Origin: Flavobacteriales bacterium
GTDB lineage: Bacteria > Bacteroidota > Bacteroidia > Flavobacteriales > BACL11
Length of the DNA: 8,902 nt
Direction: 5' to 3'
Assembly (NCBI GenBank): GCA_002697505.1
Contig: NZWA01000063.1
Coordinates: 1-8,902 of the forward strand
Positions 1-5,780 of this stretch are shown piece by piece; positions within the stretch are counted from its first letter, which is position 1; every line of letters begins with the position of its first letter. Both the position numbers and the translations under genes were made by a program. Under the pieces are notes generated by a model, which was given only the letters and a program-made list of their open reading frames with translations, was not told the DNA's origin and ran no database searches.

Positions 1-28
1 ACTGTTTTAATTCAAAAAAATAATTAAG

Positions 29-661
29 CTACTGTTTTGCCAAATATGCAGCGACGCTATCATGAGATTCTTCAATAGCTTCATCACCTTTTTCCCAATT
101 TGCAGGGCAAACTTCTCCATTTTCTTCGTGGTGATGTAATGCGTCAACCATTCTTAAAGCCTCATCTACATTTCTGCCAAGAGGTAAATGATTTACAAGT
201 TGATGTTGTACTATTCCGTTTTTATCAATTATAAATAGTGCTCGAAATGCAATCATGGGTCCCGTTGCAAACATATTTTCATTTTCATCAACTTCATAAT
301 CACCAAATAAAACATCATAGTTCATGCTAATGGTCTTATCAATATCTGCAATAATAGGATAAGTAATTCCTTTGATTCCTCCGTTATCTTTGTCAACCTG
401 TAACCAACCCCAATGAGATTCTTCGCTGTCAGTTGAACATGCAATTAACTCTACATTTCTATCTTTAAAATCTTTTAGTTTTTCTTGAAATGCAAAAAGT
501 TCAGTTGGACAAACAAAAGTAAAATCTTTTGGGTAGAAAAATAGAACAACTGTCTTTTTACCAATAAATTGTTCAAGACTAAAATTTTCAACGATTTTTT
601 CTCCATCAATTATTGCTTTTGAAGAGAATAGTGGGGCTTTTTTTCCGACAAGTACAGACAT
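29..661 (-). CDS. Typical 2-Cys peroxiredoxin (AhpC/Prx1 type)
   Basis: This 210-residue cytoplasmic thiol peroxidase reduces hydrogen peroxide, organic hydroperoxides and probably peroxynitrite. The active site is clear: FFYPKDFTFVCPTE (residues 41-54) holds the Prx PxxxTxxC signature with peroxidatic Cys51, and Thr48 precedes it. The catalytic Arg lies in GPMIAFRALF. The resolving Cys185 sits in GEVCPANW, so it is a typical 2-Cys enzyme working as a dimer or decamer. The GGLG-like loop reads GGIKG, and the C-terminus ends AAYLAKQ without the YF motif of sensitive eukaryotic enzymes. From family knowledge, this suggests resistance to over-oxidation. The ATG at 661 follows an A-rich leader. 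The gene lies 78 bases downstream of the methyltransferase and has its own promoter candidate, so it may be transcribed separately. No ahpF or oxyR is visible nearby, so the electron donor (probably thioredoxin) is inferred. Confidence 0.96.
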   Translation of the reverse strand: MSVLVGKKAPLFSSKAIIDGEKIVENFSLEQFIGKKTVVLFFYPKDFTFVCPTELFAFQEKLKDFKDRNVELIACSTDSEESHWGWLQVDKDNGGIKGITYPIIADIDKTISMNYDVLFGDYEVDENENMFATGPMIAFRALFIIDKNGIVQHQLVNHLPLGRNVDEALRMVDALHHHEENGEVCPANWEKGDEAIEESHDSVAAYLAKQ

Positions 662-683
662 AATTTTATTTTTTTAATTTATG

Positions 684-714
684 CAAAAATAAGAGATAAA
701 ATGATTATTAACAA
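684..714 (-). promoter_or_regulatory. Bacteroidota-type promoter for the peroxiredoxin gene
   Basis: On the minus strand, TATTTTTG (complement of 684-691) matches the Bacteroidota -7 consensus TAnnTTTG exactly. A TTG (complement of 712-714) lies 20 bases upstream, which fits the -33 element spacing. Transcription would start around 677-679, giving a leader of roughly 16-18 bases before the ATG at 661. This is the best-formed promoter in the window because both elements are present. AT-rich sequence makes chance matches common. Confidence 0.5.
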
Positions 715-739
715 GCTGAGATTAAAGAATTGTTTAAAA

Positions 740-1462
740 TTATTTTTTACAAACCAATATTAATCTTTCAGATTTCAAAGCATTAAATGATTCAAGATGA
801 TAGTTACCAAAAATATCTATAATCTGTAATCCAGCTTTTTTGATATAATCTGAAAAATTATCTAAAGTTATAATGCTAACCTCTTCTTTAAAAAAGAATT
901 TTTCTTCCCCATCTGTAATGTTTATTGATTTTAAGATTTTATTATTTTTTATTGTTCTTGTGATATTAAACTCTATGTCGTCAATAATTTTTAGTTCAGA
1001 TTGTATTAAATTCATTAAAACTTTTTTTACGTTCATAAAATCTATAACAACAAGCCCCTCAGTCTTAACATTGTTTGCTATTGAAAGTAATGCTTTTTCA
1101 TTATCAGAATCTTTATCAAAATAACCAAAAGATGTAAATAAATTTACTGCCAAATCATATTCGTTTTGTTTAAATAATTTACGCATATCATGTACAAAAA
1201 ACTGTAGATTTTTTTTAGAATATTCAGAAGCTATTTCTATATTTTTTTTTGAAAGATCAATTCCTGTCACATCATATCCAAGAAGATTTAAATAGATAGA
1301 ATGTCTTCCATTTCCGCATGCAATATCAATGATTTTAGTATTTTTTTTAAGTTTAAGGTGCGAAGCTAAATTGCTGATAAATAATTTAGCCTCTTCATAA
1401 TCTCTATTCGCATATAAAATGTGATAGTATTTAGTATTAAACCATTTTTCATACCAATTCAT
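740..1462 (-). CDS. Class I SAM-dependent methyltransferase, substrate unknown
   Basis: The 240-residue protein has a Rossmann-fold methyltransferase core. Motif I is IIDIACGNGRHS (residues 44-55), the acidic ribose-binding residue is Asp69 in VTGIDLS, an adenine-contact motif FFVHDMR lies at about 88-94, and YDLAVNLFTSFGYF at about 102-115 forms the motif IV strand. The N-terminal WYEKWFNTKYYHILYANRD is characteristic of a conserved flavobacterial family usually annotated only as a class I methyltransferase. I cannot name its substrate. The C-terminal half (about 145-230) looks like an antiparallel beta substrate-binding extension of the kind seen in small-molecule methyltransferases. The ATG overlaps the rlmB stop as ATGA (1459-1462), so the two are probably translationally coupled. 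That hints at, but does not prove, a role in RNA or translation chemistry. Confidence 0.9.
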   Translation of the reverse strand: MNWYEKWFNTKYYHILYANRDYEEAKLFISNLASHLKLKKNTKIIDIACGNGRHSIYLNLLGYDVTGIDLSKKNIEIASEYSKKNLQFFVHDMRKLFKQNEYDLAVNLFTSFGYFDKDSDNEKALLSIANNVKTEGLVVIDFMNVKKVLMNLIQSELKIIDDIEFNITRTIKNNKILKSINITDGEEKFFFKEEVSIITLDNFSDYIKKAGLQIIDIFGNYHLESFNALKSERLILVCKK

Positions 1463-2199
1463 AAACTAAGTCTTTGTCTAACTATCTCATACAATATCAC
1501 ACCACAAGCAACAGAAACATTTAACGATTCAATATTTCCTAGTATAGGTATTTTAACTTTCTCATCACTAAACTTTAAGAATTCATTAGATATACCATTT
1601 TCTTCTGATCCTAATATAATAGCTGTAGGGATTTGGTAATTCACACTATAGATTTTATTATTTGTTTTTTCTGTACATGAAACAATTTGAATTCCACTAT
1701 CTTTCAACATTTGAAGAGTCATTTTAAGATTCCAAGTTCTGCAAATTTTTATATTGTTAAGTGCTCCAGATGAGGTTTTCATAGCATCTGAGTTTATAGC
1801 TGCAGAATTTTGTTCTGGAACTATAATACAATCTACATTTGCACATTCTGCTGTTCTAGCTATAGCTCCAAAATTTCTAACATCTGTTATTCTATCTAGT
1901 ATTAAAATAAGTGGAGATTTTCCTTCTTCATAAAGATTAGGTATTACATCTTCAATATTATAAAAATCAATTGGTGATATAAAAGCAAAAACACCTTGAT
2001 GATTTTTTTTGGTCAACCTATTCATTTTTTCTACAGGCACATGCTTATAGTTAATTCTATTCTCTCTTACTAATTTCCATAGTATTGCGAAAGATTCATT
2101 GTGTAACCCTTTTTGGATAAAAAGCTTATCAATTGTTTTTCCGCTTTTAATTACTTCAATGATTGGTCTTATTCCAAAAATAGCTTCTTTATTTTTCAT
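1459..2199 (-). CDS. rlmB: 23S rRNA 2'-O-methyltransferase RlmB (SpoU/TrmH family)
   Basis: This 246-residue SPOUT-class enzyme probably methylates the 2'-OH of a guanosine in 23S rRNA (G2251 in E. coli numbering). E. coli RlmB has 243 residues. The N-terminal substrate-binding domain (1-75) contains FGIRPIIEVI. The trefoil-knot catalytic domain has motif 1 RNFGAIARTAE (108-118, with the catalytic Arg in IARTA), motif 2 ILGSEENGIS (195-204) and motif 3 IPILGNIESLNVSVACG (217-233), which forms the knotted SAM site. The ATG at 2199 is chosen because a longer frame to 2226 would need a TTG start and would add residues not expected in the family. The start overlaps the rmuC stop by 11 bases, and the stop overlaps the next gene as ATGA. 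Assignment to RlmB rather than another TrmH paralog rests on length and N-domain and is likely but not certain. Confidence 0.9.
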   Translation of the reverse strand: MKNKEAIFGIRPIIEVIKSGKTIDKLFIQKGLHNESFAILWKLVRENRINYKHVPVEKMNRLTKKNHQGVFAFISPIDFYNIEDVIPNLYEEGKSPLILILDRITDVRNFGAIARTAECANVDCIIVPEQNSAAINSDAMKTSSGALNNIKICRTWNLKMTLQMLKDSGIQIVSCTEKTNNKIYSVNYQIPTAIILGSEENGISNEFLKFSDEKVKIPILGNIESLNVSVACGVILYEIVRQRLSL

Positions 2200-3364
2200 T
2201 ATTTTTAAATTCGATATTTGCTTCAATATCTGGTATTTCTCTTAATTCAATTTCTTTTTTTATTTTTTCTGATTGATTTTTTAGATCTTTTGTTAGTATT
2301 TGTTTTTTTCTTTTTTCCATAGGAGGATTCAATTTTTCTGCATTTTCAAATTGAATCACACTTTCTAATATTTCTCTAGGTAGTAAAGAGCCTGTTTTAC
2401 TTAGAGTATCTAAAAATTCATTAGCAAAAAATTGATCGATTTGAATTCTCCTTTTTGTTGTGTGTGCAAATTTTCCGATTATTCTACAAATATTATCTCT
2501 TTCTTCAGGACTAAGTTTATCAGCAAATTCGTATTCCTCAATTTTTTTTAAACTAAGAATTATTGGCTCAAGTGAATCCTTTGTGATAATATTAACATTG
2601 TAATCTCCAACATTATATGTATATTGATTAATTACCGATAATGTGTTTGAGGGAATAACTAAAAATAGATCCTTTTTGACATTTTCATGTTTGGCATACT
2701 TTTTAAGATTCTCAGTTTGATCTTTTATATACTTTGGGAAATTACTCAAGTCATTATTTGCTGGACTTTTGGCATCAAAAATTATCAATTGATCCATTAT
2801 TTCAATGCAATTATCAGGTTTGTTTCTTGCGTGTGGAAAATCTTCTTGCCCAATGTATTTGATTATATGATTATTGCAAATCAGCTGAATATATCTTTGA
2901 ACATCTTTTTCATGTTCTGCCCAACTTTTTTTCATTTTTTCTTGCAGTTCTTTTTCTTTTTCTACTCTTTCATCATTTACGCGAGCTATCTCTGTTTGCA
3001 AATTTTGTTGTAAAGTATTTGTCGACGCAATAGATTTTCTTAAAGTTTCATTTCTACTTTCTTCATTGTTAAGTAATTTATTTACTTCATTTTTTAAATT
3101 ATTTTTCTCTTGTTCTGTAATTTTAAGTTTTTCATAGACTTGTATTTTTTCAGTTTTTGTTTGTTCAAAAGAAATCATTTTAGCATCTAATATTTTGATA
3201 TCTTCTTCCAAATTTTTTATTTTTTCTTCTTTTTTAATTATTTCACTTTTTAGTATTTCAAGATTTTCTTTATCATGATTTTCGTGTTTATTTTTAGATG
3301 TTTTAAAATTAATTACTGAAATAATTATTAATATTATTAGTAAAATTAGAATGATATATTCCAT
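2189..3364 (-). CDS. rmuC: RmuC-family protein, membrane-anchored with coiled coil and nuclease-like core
   Basis: The 391-residue protein belongs to the RmuC family, known from E. coli genetics to limit recombination at inverted repeats. Residues 3-18 are a very hydrophobic Ile/Leu membrane anchor. Residues about 28-155 are charged heptad-like sequence with many Lys and Glu, a predicted coiled coil. The core (about 155-345) contains HARNKPDNCIEIMDQLIIFDAKSP. KPD184 followed by D197-A-K199 fits the PD-(D/E)xK nuclease pattern that RmuC proteins show as RPDxxV...DSK. The downstream part with LFLVIPSN and SLKKIEEYEF also resembles the family. It is shorter than E. coli RmuC (475 residues) and its core is fairly diverged. 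It starts 11 bases after the L,D-transpeptidase stop and its end overlaps rlmB, so it is mid-operon. The C-terminal tail (about 350-391) is Lys/Glu-rich and probably disordered. Confidence 0.85.
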   Translation of the reverse strand: MEYIILILLIILIIISVINFKTSKNKHENHDKENLEILKSEIIKKEEKIKNLEEDIKILDAKMISFEQTKTEKIQVYEKLKITEQEKNNLKNEVNKLLNNEESRNETLRKSIASTNTLQQNLQTEIARVNDERVEKEKELQEKMKKSWAEHEKDVQRYIQLICNNHIIKYIGQEDFPHARNKPDNCIEIMDQLIIFDAKSPANNDLSNFPKYIKDQTENLKKYAKHENVKKDLFLVIPSNTLSVINQYTYNVGDYNVNIITKDSLEPIILSLKKIEEYEFADKLSPEERDNICRIIGKFAHTTKRRIQIDQFFANEFLDTLSKTGSLLPREILESVIQFENAEKLNPPMEKRKKQILTKDLKNQSEKIKKEIELREIPDIEANIEFKNNEK

Positions 3365-3375
3365 TGTTTTTTTAT

Positions 3376-3957
3376 TTATAAAATGAGCACCAATGTACCA
3401 ACTTCTACTTTCTTGTACAAATCTATGACATCTTTATTTTTCATTCTAATACATCCATGAGAAGATGGTATACCAAGTCTTCCCTCTTCTGAAGTTCCAT
3501 GAATATAAATATATCTTTTAAAAGAATCAATGTTTTCACCTTTATTTACACCTTTCTCTAGCCCTGACAACCACAGTATTCTAGTTGTAATATCATCAGT
3601 ATCACTGATAGTTTTGTCGCTAAATATTTTAGCAATTTCACCAGTAAATTTTCTACCTATCATCTTACCGTTAATTGGTGTATTATCACCAATTTTATTT
3701 TTAATAAAATGTAATCCTTTGGGAGTTTTATTACTTCCACTTTGATTACCAACGCCATATTTGGAGCTAGAAATTACATATGTCGATATGATTTTTTGTT
3801 TTTTAAAATGATACATTTTTTGATTATCAATTGAAACAAACAAAATTTCATCAAAATCAGTTTCAAGTTTATCAAGATATGACTTTACTTGACTATTTAT
3901 TAGTAGAGTTGGATTATTTAAGAGAGATAAAAGTATTACAATTAAAGAAAATTTCAT
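3376..3957 (-). CDS. L,D-transpeptidase (YkuD domain), short secreted form
   Basis: The 193-residue protein has an N-terminal hydrophobic signal or anchor (MKFSLIVILLSLLNNPTLLI, 1-20) and then one YkuD catalytic domain. The catalytic signature is IHGTSEEGRLGIPSSHGCIRM (152-172 region): His153, then SHGC with the nucleophile Cys169, and Arg171. YkuD enzymes form 3-3 cross-links in peptidoglycan or attach proteins to it in the periplasm, with an acyl-enzyme on this Cys. No LysM, SPOR or other wall-binding domain is present. The block TTRILWLSGLEKGVNKG before the active site is a subgroup hallmark I associate with short proteobacterial enzymes. The ATG at 3957 overlaps the ung stop as ATGA (3954-3957). 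A longer frame to 3966 would need TTG and is less likely. There is no lipobox, so the signal is either cleaved by signal peptidase I or retained. Confidence 0.93.
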   Translation of the reverse strand: MKFSLIVILLSLLNNPTLLINSQVKSYLDKLETDFDEILFVSIDNQKMYHFKKQKIISTYVISSSKYGVGNQSGSNKTPKGLHFIKNKIGDNTPINGKMIGRKFTGEIAKIFSDKTISDTDDITTRILWLSGLEKGVNKGENIDSFKRYIYIHGTSEEGRLGIPSSHGCIRMKNKDVIDLYKKVEVGTLVLIL

Positions 3958-4523
3958 AGTTGCCAATTAATAGTTTTTTTTCTCTGACTAATTAAGATAG
4001 TATTAGATTTTGAAAAATGTCTGCATCCAAAAAAGCTCCTGTAAGCAGATAGAGGTGAGGGGTGTGATGCGATTAAAGTATGATGTTTACTTTCATCAAT
4101 TAGTTTAAGCTTATTTTTTGCATGATTACCCCAAATTATAAAAATAATACCCTTTTTATTTTTTGAAATATAAGAAATTACATTGTCTGTGAATTTCTGC
4201 CAGCCAATGTGCTGATGAGAATTAGGTTTATTATACTCTACAGTTAGTATTGAATTAATTAAAAGAACACCTTGTTTAGCCCAGTTTTCTAAATTTCCAT
4301 GTCTTGGAAATTCAATTTTTAAATCGTTTACTAGTTCTTTATATATATTAACAAGTGTTGGAGGTAATTTTTTTGATTTAGTAGAAAATGCTAGCCCATG
4401 AGCTTGATTTATATTGTGATATGGATCTTGACCAATAATTACTATTTTAAGTTTGTGATAATTACATAATTTAAAGGCACTAAAAACATCTTCAATTTTT
4501 GGAAAAATTATTTTTTTTTTCAC
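3954..4523 (-). CDS. ung: Uracil-DNA glycosylase family 1, catalytic body (frameshifted gene)
   Basis: This frame encodes the catalytic body of Ung, which removes uracil from DNA as the first step of base-excision repair. Numbering from the GTG at 4523, the motifs are the water-activating loop GQDPYH (31-36, Asp33), AHGLAFS with Phe46, LLINS with Asn90, and HPSPLSAYRSFFGCRHF (154-170) with catalytic His154 and the minor-groove intercalation loop. All key residues are intact. The 189-residue product is about 35 residues short of the usual 220-230. The missing N-terminus is encoded just upstream (4629 downward) in another frame, and the shift maps to the A10 tract at 4511-4520. Removing one A gives a 224-residue Ung. 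The GTG lies right at the tract, so internal initiation could yield a shortened protein. The alternatives are a sequencing error, a true pseudogene, or slippage rescue. It is the first gene of the minus-strand operon. Confidence 0.93.
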   Translation of the reverse strand: MKKKIIFPKIEDVFSAFKLCNYHKLKIVIIGQDPYHNINQAHGLAFSTKSKKLPPTLVNIYKELVNDLKIEFPRHGNLENWAKQGVLLINSILTVEYNKPNSHQHIGWQKFTDNVISYISKNKKGIIFIIWGNHAKNKLKLIDESKHHTLIASHPSPLSAYRSFFGCRHFSKSNTILISQRKKTINWQL

Positions 4524-4629
4524 GACTTTTTTTTAGATAATCTGAAAGTTTATAGAAATATTGTTGATTTACTTCTTTCTCTAGTGCTGCATTCCATCCG
4601 TTATTAATAGAATATATTTCCTTGTTCAT
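4492..4629 (-). pseudogene. ung: N-terminal fragment of ung, out of frame with the catalytic body
   Basis: From the ATG at 4629 this frame reads MNKEIYSINNGWNAALEKEV and continues through NQQYFYKLSDYLKKSREKK before running into the A10 tract. It then continues out of frame to a TGA at 4492-4494, 45 residues in all. The pattern of Trp, then xxLxxE, then QxYFxxL is the conserved N-terminal helix of family 1 Ung proteins, where the E. coli counterpart is TWHDVL...QQPYF. With nine A instead of ten the frame would read EKKIIFPKIEDVF, joining smoothly to the IYPP..DVF region of Ung. This shows that the upstream and downstream pieces are one gene interrupted by a +1 base difference. Confidence 0.85.
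4511..4520. repeat. Ten-base homopolymer (T on plus, A on coding strand) at the ung frameshift
   Basis: A run of ten T on the plus strand is the point where the ung frame breaks. It is the longest homopolymer inside any gene of the window that I noticed. For comparison, the methyltransferase gene carries a nine-base run (1242-1250) with its frame intact. Such runs are prone to polymerase slippage in the cell, to transcriptional slippage, and to base-count errors in sequencing. Confidence 0.9.
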
Positions 4630-4637
4630 ATATTTAG

Positions 4638-4645
4638 CAAATATA
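4638..4645 (-). promoter_or_regulatory. Candidate -7 element for the ung operon
   Basis: On the minus strand TATATTTG (complement of 4638-4645) matches TAnnTTTG exactly. No clear TTG is found about 20 bases upstream. If used, transcription would begin only a few bases before the ATG at 4629, giving an almost leaderless mRNA for the whole ung to methyltransferase operon. Support is a single short motif in AT-rich DNA. Confidence 0.3.
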
Positions 4646-4688
4646 TGAACAGTTCTTATAATTATTTAATAATGTAATTATTAATATG

Positions 4689-4696
4689 TATTTTTG
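4689..4696 (+). promoter_or_regulatory. Candidate -7 element for the small lipoprotein-lipA pair
   Basis: TATTTTTG matches the Bacteroidota -7 consensus exactly and lies 11 bases before the ATG at 4708. A proper -33 TTG is not seen at the expected distance; only TTTAAT-like sequence is there. Transcription from here would leave a leader of about 5 bases. It would serve both the tiny lipoprotein gene and lipA. Confidence 0.3.
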
Positions 4697-4707
4697 TAAA
4701 AAAAAAT

Positions 4708-4821
4708 ATGAAATTGTTTAAGTCAATACTACTAATTTTTTGTTTTTCCCTTTTTTTATCATCATGTGGAATATATAAAGAGCCGTGTGAAGGTGTAACC
4801 TCGTCAATTAATTCAAAATAG
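4708..4821 (+). CDS. Tiny lipoprotein precursor upstream of lipA
   Basis: A 37-codon frame starts at ATG 4708 after an A-rich stretch and ends at TAG 4819-4821. It encodes MKLFKSILLIFCFSLFLSSC followed by a 17-residue tail. The first part is a textbook lipoprotein signal: two Lys, a hydrophobic core at 7-17, and lipobox LSSC with Cys20 followed by Gly. The mature peptide would have only 18 residues counting Cys20, beginning CGIYKEPCEGV and containing a second Cys27. It would be lipidated and membrane-anchored. The stop is six bases before the lipA ATG, so the two are probably cotranscribed and perhaps translationally coupled. I do not recognise a function. I have the impression that similar short lipoproteins with a CGxYK.PC.GV start occur in other flavobacteria, but I cannot confirm that here. 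A chance frame is unlikely given the complete signal and spacing. Confidence 0.7.
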   Translation: MKLFKSILLIFCFSLFLSSCGIYKEPCEGVTSSINSK

Positions 4822-4827
4822 TTTTTG

Positions 4828-5682
4828 ATGCAAGTGATAGAAAAACAAAGAAAGCCATCTTGGTTGAGAGTTAAGCTTCCTACTGGTGAAGCTTATAAAA
4901 AGGTCAGATCTTTAACTAAAGAAAATAAATTACATACTATTTGTGAAAGTGGTAATTGCCCAAACATGGGGGAATGTTGGGGAGCGGGAACTGCTACTTT
5001 CATGATTTTAGGTAATATTTGTACAAGATCTTGTGGTTTTTGTAATGTTAAAACTGGAAGACCTTTAGAAGTTGATACTTTTGAACCCCTTAAGATAGCC
5101 AATTCAATCAAAATAATGAAGGTCAAGCATGCAGTAATTACTTCTGTTGACAGAGATGATCTTAAAGATGGTGGTGCTAGTATATGGGTTGAAACAATCA
5201 ATCAAATAAGAAGAAAAAACCCTAATACAACAATTGAAACCTTAATACCAGATTTTAAGGGAATAGAAAAAGACATTCAAGAGATTATTAATGTTGCTCC
5301 TGAAGTTGTATCACACAATTTAGAAACAGTTAGAAGATTAACCAAGCAAGTTAGAATTCAGGCTAAATATGATAGAAGTCTATTTACACTGGAATGTCTT
5401 TCAAAAGCAGGTATTAGAACAAAATCAGGCATAATGTTGGGACTTGGAGAAACTAAGGAAGAGGTATTAGAAACTATGGATGATTTAAGAAAGGTTGGTG
5501 TTTCAGTAATGACTCTTGGACAATATCTTCAACCAACAAAAAAACATTTGCCAGTAGAAAATTTTATCACTCCTGAGCAATTTAAAGAGTACGAAACCAT
5601 CGGATTGAGTAAAGGTTTTAGACATGTTGAAAGTGGACCATTAGTTCGATCATCATATCATGCTGAAAAGCATATTTTGTAA
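4828..5682 (+). CDS. lipA: Lipoyl synthase (radical SAM)
   Basis: The 284-residue enzyme inserts two sulfur atoms into protein-bound octanoyl groups to form lipoyl cofactors of pyruvate and 2-oxoglutarate dehydrogenases and the glycine cleavage system. Both 4Fe-4S clusters are visible. The auxiliary, sacrificial cluster is bound by CESGNCPNMGEC (Cys39, Cys44, Cys50) plus the C-terminal Ser in GPLVRSSYHAEK. The radical-SAM cluster is bound by CTRSCGFC (Cys65, Cys69, Cys72). GLGETKEEV and the TLGQYLQP segment are also typical. Length is normal for the short bacterial form. The ATG at 4828 is chosen over a TTG one codon earlier. The gene follows the tiny lipoprotein by six bases. No lipB or lplA is visible in the window, so the octanoyl source is encoded elsewhere. 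Confidence 0.98.
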   Translation: MQVIEKQRKPSWLRVKLPTGEAYKKVRSLTKENKLHTICESGNCPNMGECWGAGTATFMILGNICTRSCGFCNVKTGRPLEVDTFEPLKIANSIKIMKVKHAVITSVDRDDLKDGGASIWVETINQIRRKNPNTTIETLIPDFKGIEKDIQEIINVAPEVVSHNLETVRRLTKQVRIQAKYDRSLFTLECLSKAGIRTKSGIMLGLGETKEEVLETMDDLRKVGVSVMTLGQYLQPTKKHLPVENFITPEQFKEYETIGLSKGFRHVESGPLVRSSYHAEKHIL

Positions 5683-5728
5683 TATTTATTTAATATTAAT
5701 TCACTCATAATTTATTTTTTATTTTTTT

Positions 5729-5759
5729 TTTCAATAACAACTATAATTAATTATATTTG
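5729..5759 (+). promoter_or_regulatory. Candidate promoter for the M43 metalloprotease gene
   Basis: TATATTTG (5752-5759) matches TAnnTTTG exactly. About 20 bases upstream lies TTTC rather than TTTG, so the -33 element is imperfect. Transcription would start near 5765, leaving a leader of roughly 16 bases before the ATG at 5781. The rest of the 98-base gap after lipA is AT-only sequence with a ten-T run (5722-5731) and no convincing terminator hairpin. Confidence 0.35.
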
Positions 5760-5780
5760 TTTCCTTCAAAAAGATATAAT

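Noticed and set aside
1..38. Direct repeat ACTGTTTT at 1-8 and 31-38 flanking the peroxiredoxin stop
   Set aside because: Eight bases in AT-rich DNA is within chance, and there is no sign of an insertion or attachment site.
873..1124. Open frame on the plus strand inside the methyltransferase gene, about 83 codons
   Set aside because: It is antisense to a gene with clear motifs, and its product is low-complexity Phe/Ser/Ile sequence typical of the reverse of AT-rich coding DNA.
2687..3013. Open frame on the plus strand antisense to rmuC, rich in Phe and Ile, resembling a membrane protein
   Set aside because: The hydrophobicity comes from reading the Lys/Glu-rich coiled-coil codons of rmuC backwards. 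There is no promoter motif or start context.
4893..5201. Open frame of 102 codons on the minus strand within lipA
   Set aside because: It is fully covered by the conserved cysteine-motif part of lipA on the other strand and has no family signature of its own.
5757..5780. Longer N-terminus for the metalloprotease from a TTG at 5757
   Set aside because: It would overlap the -7 promoter motif and place eight residues before a textbook signal peptide that starts at ATG 5781.
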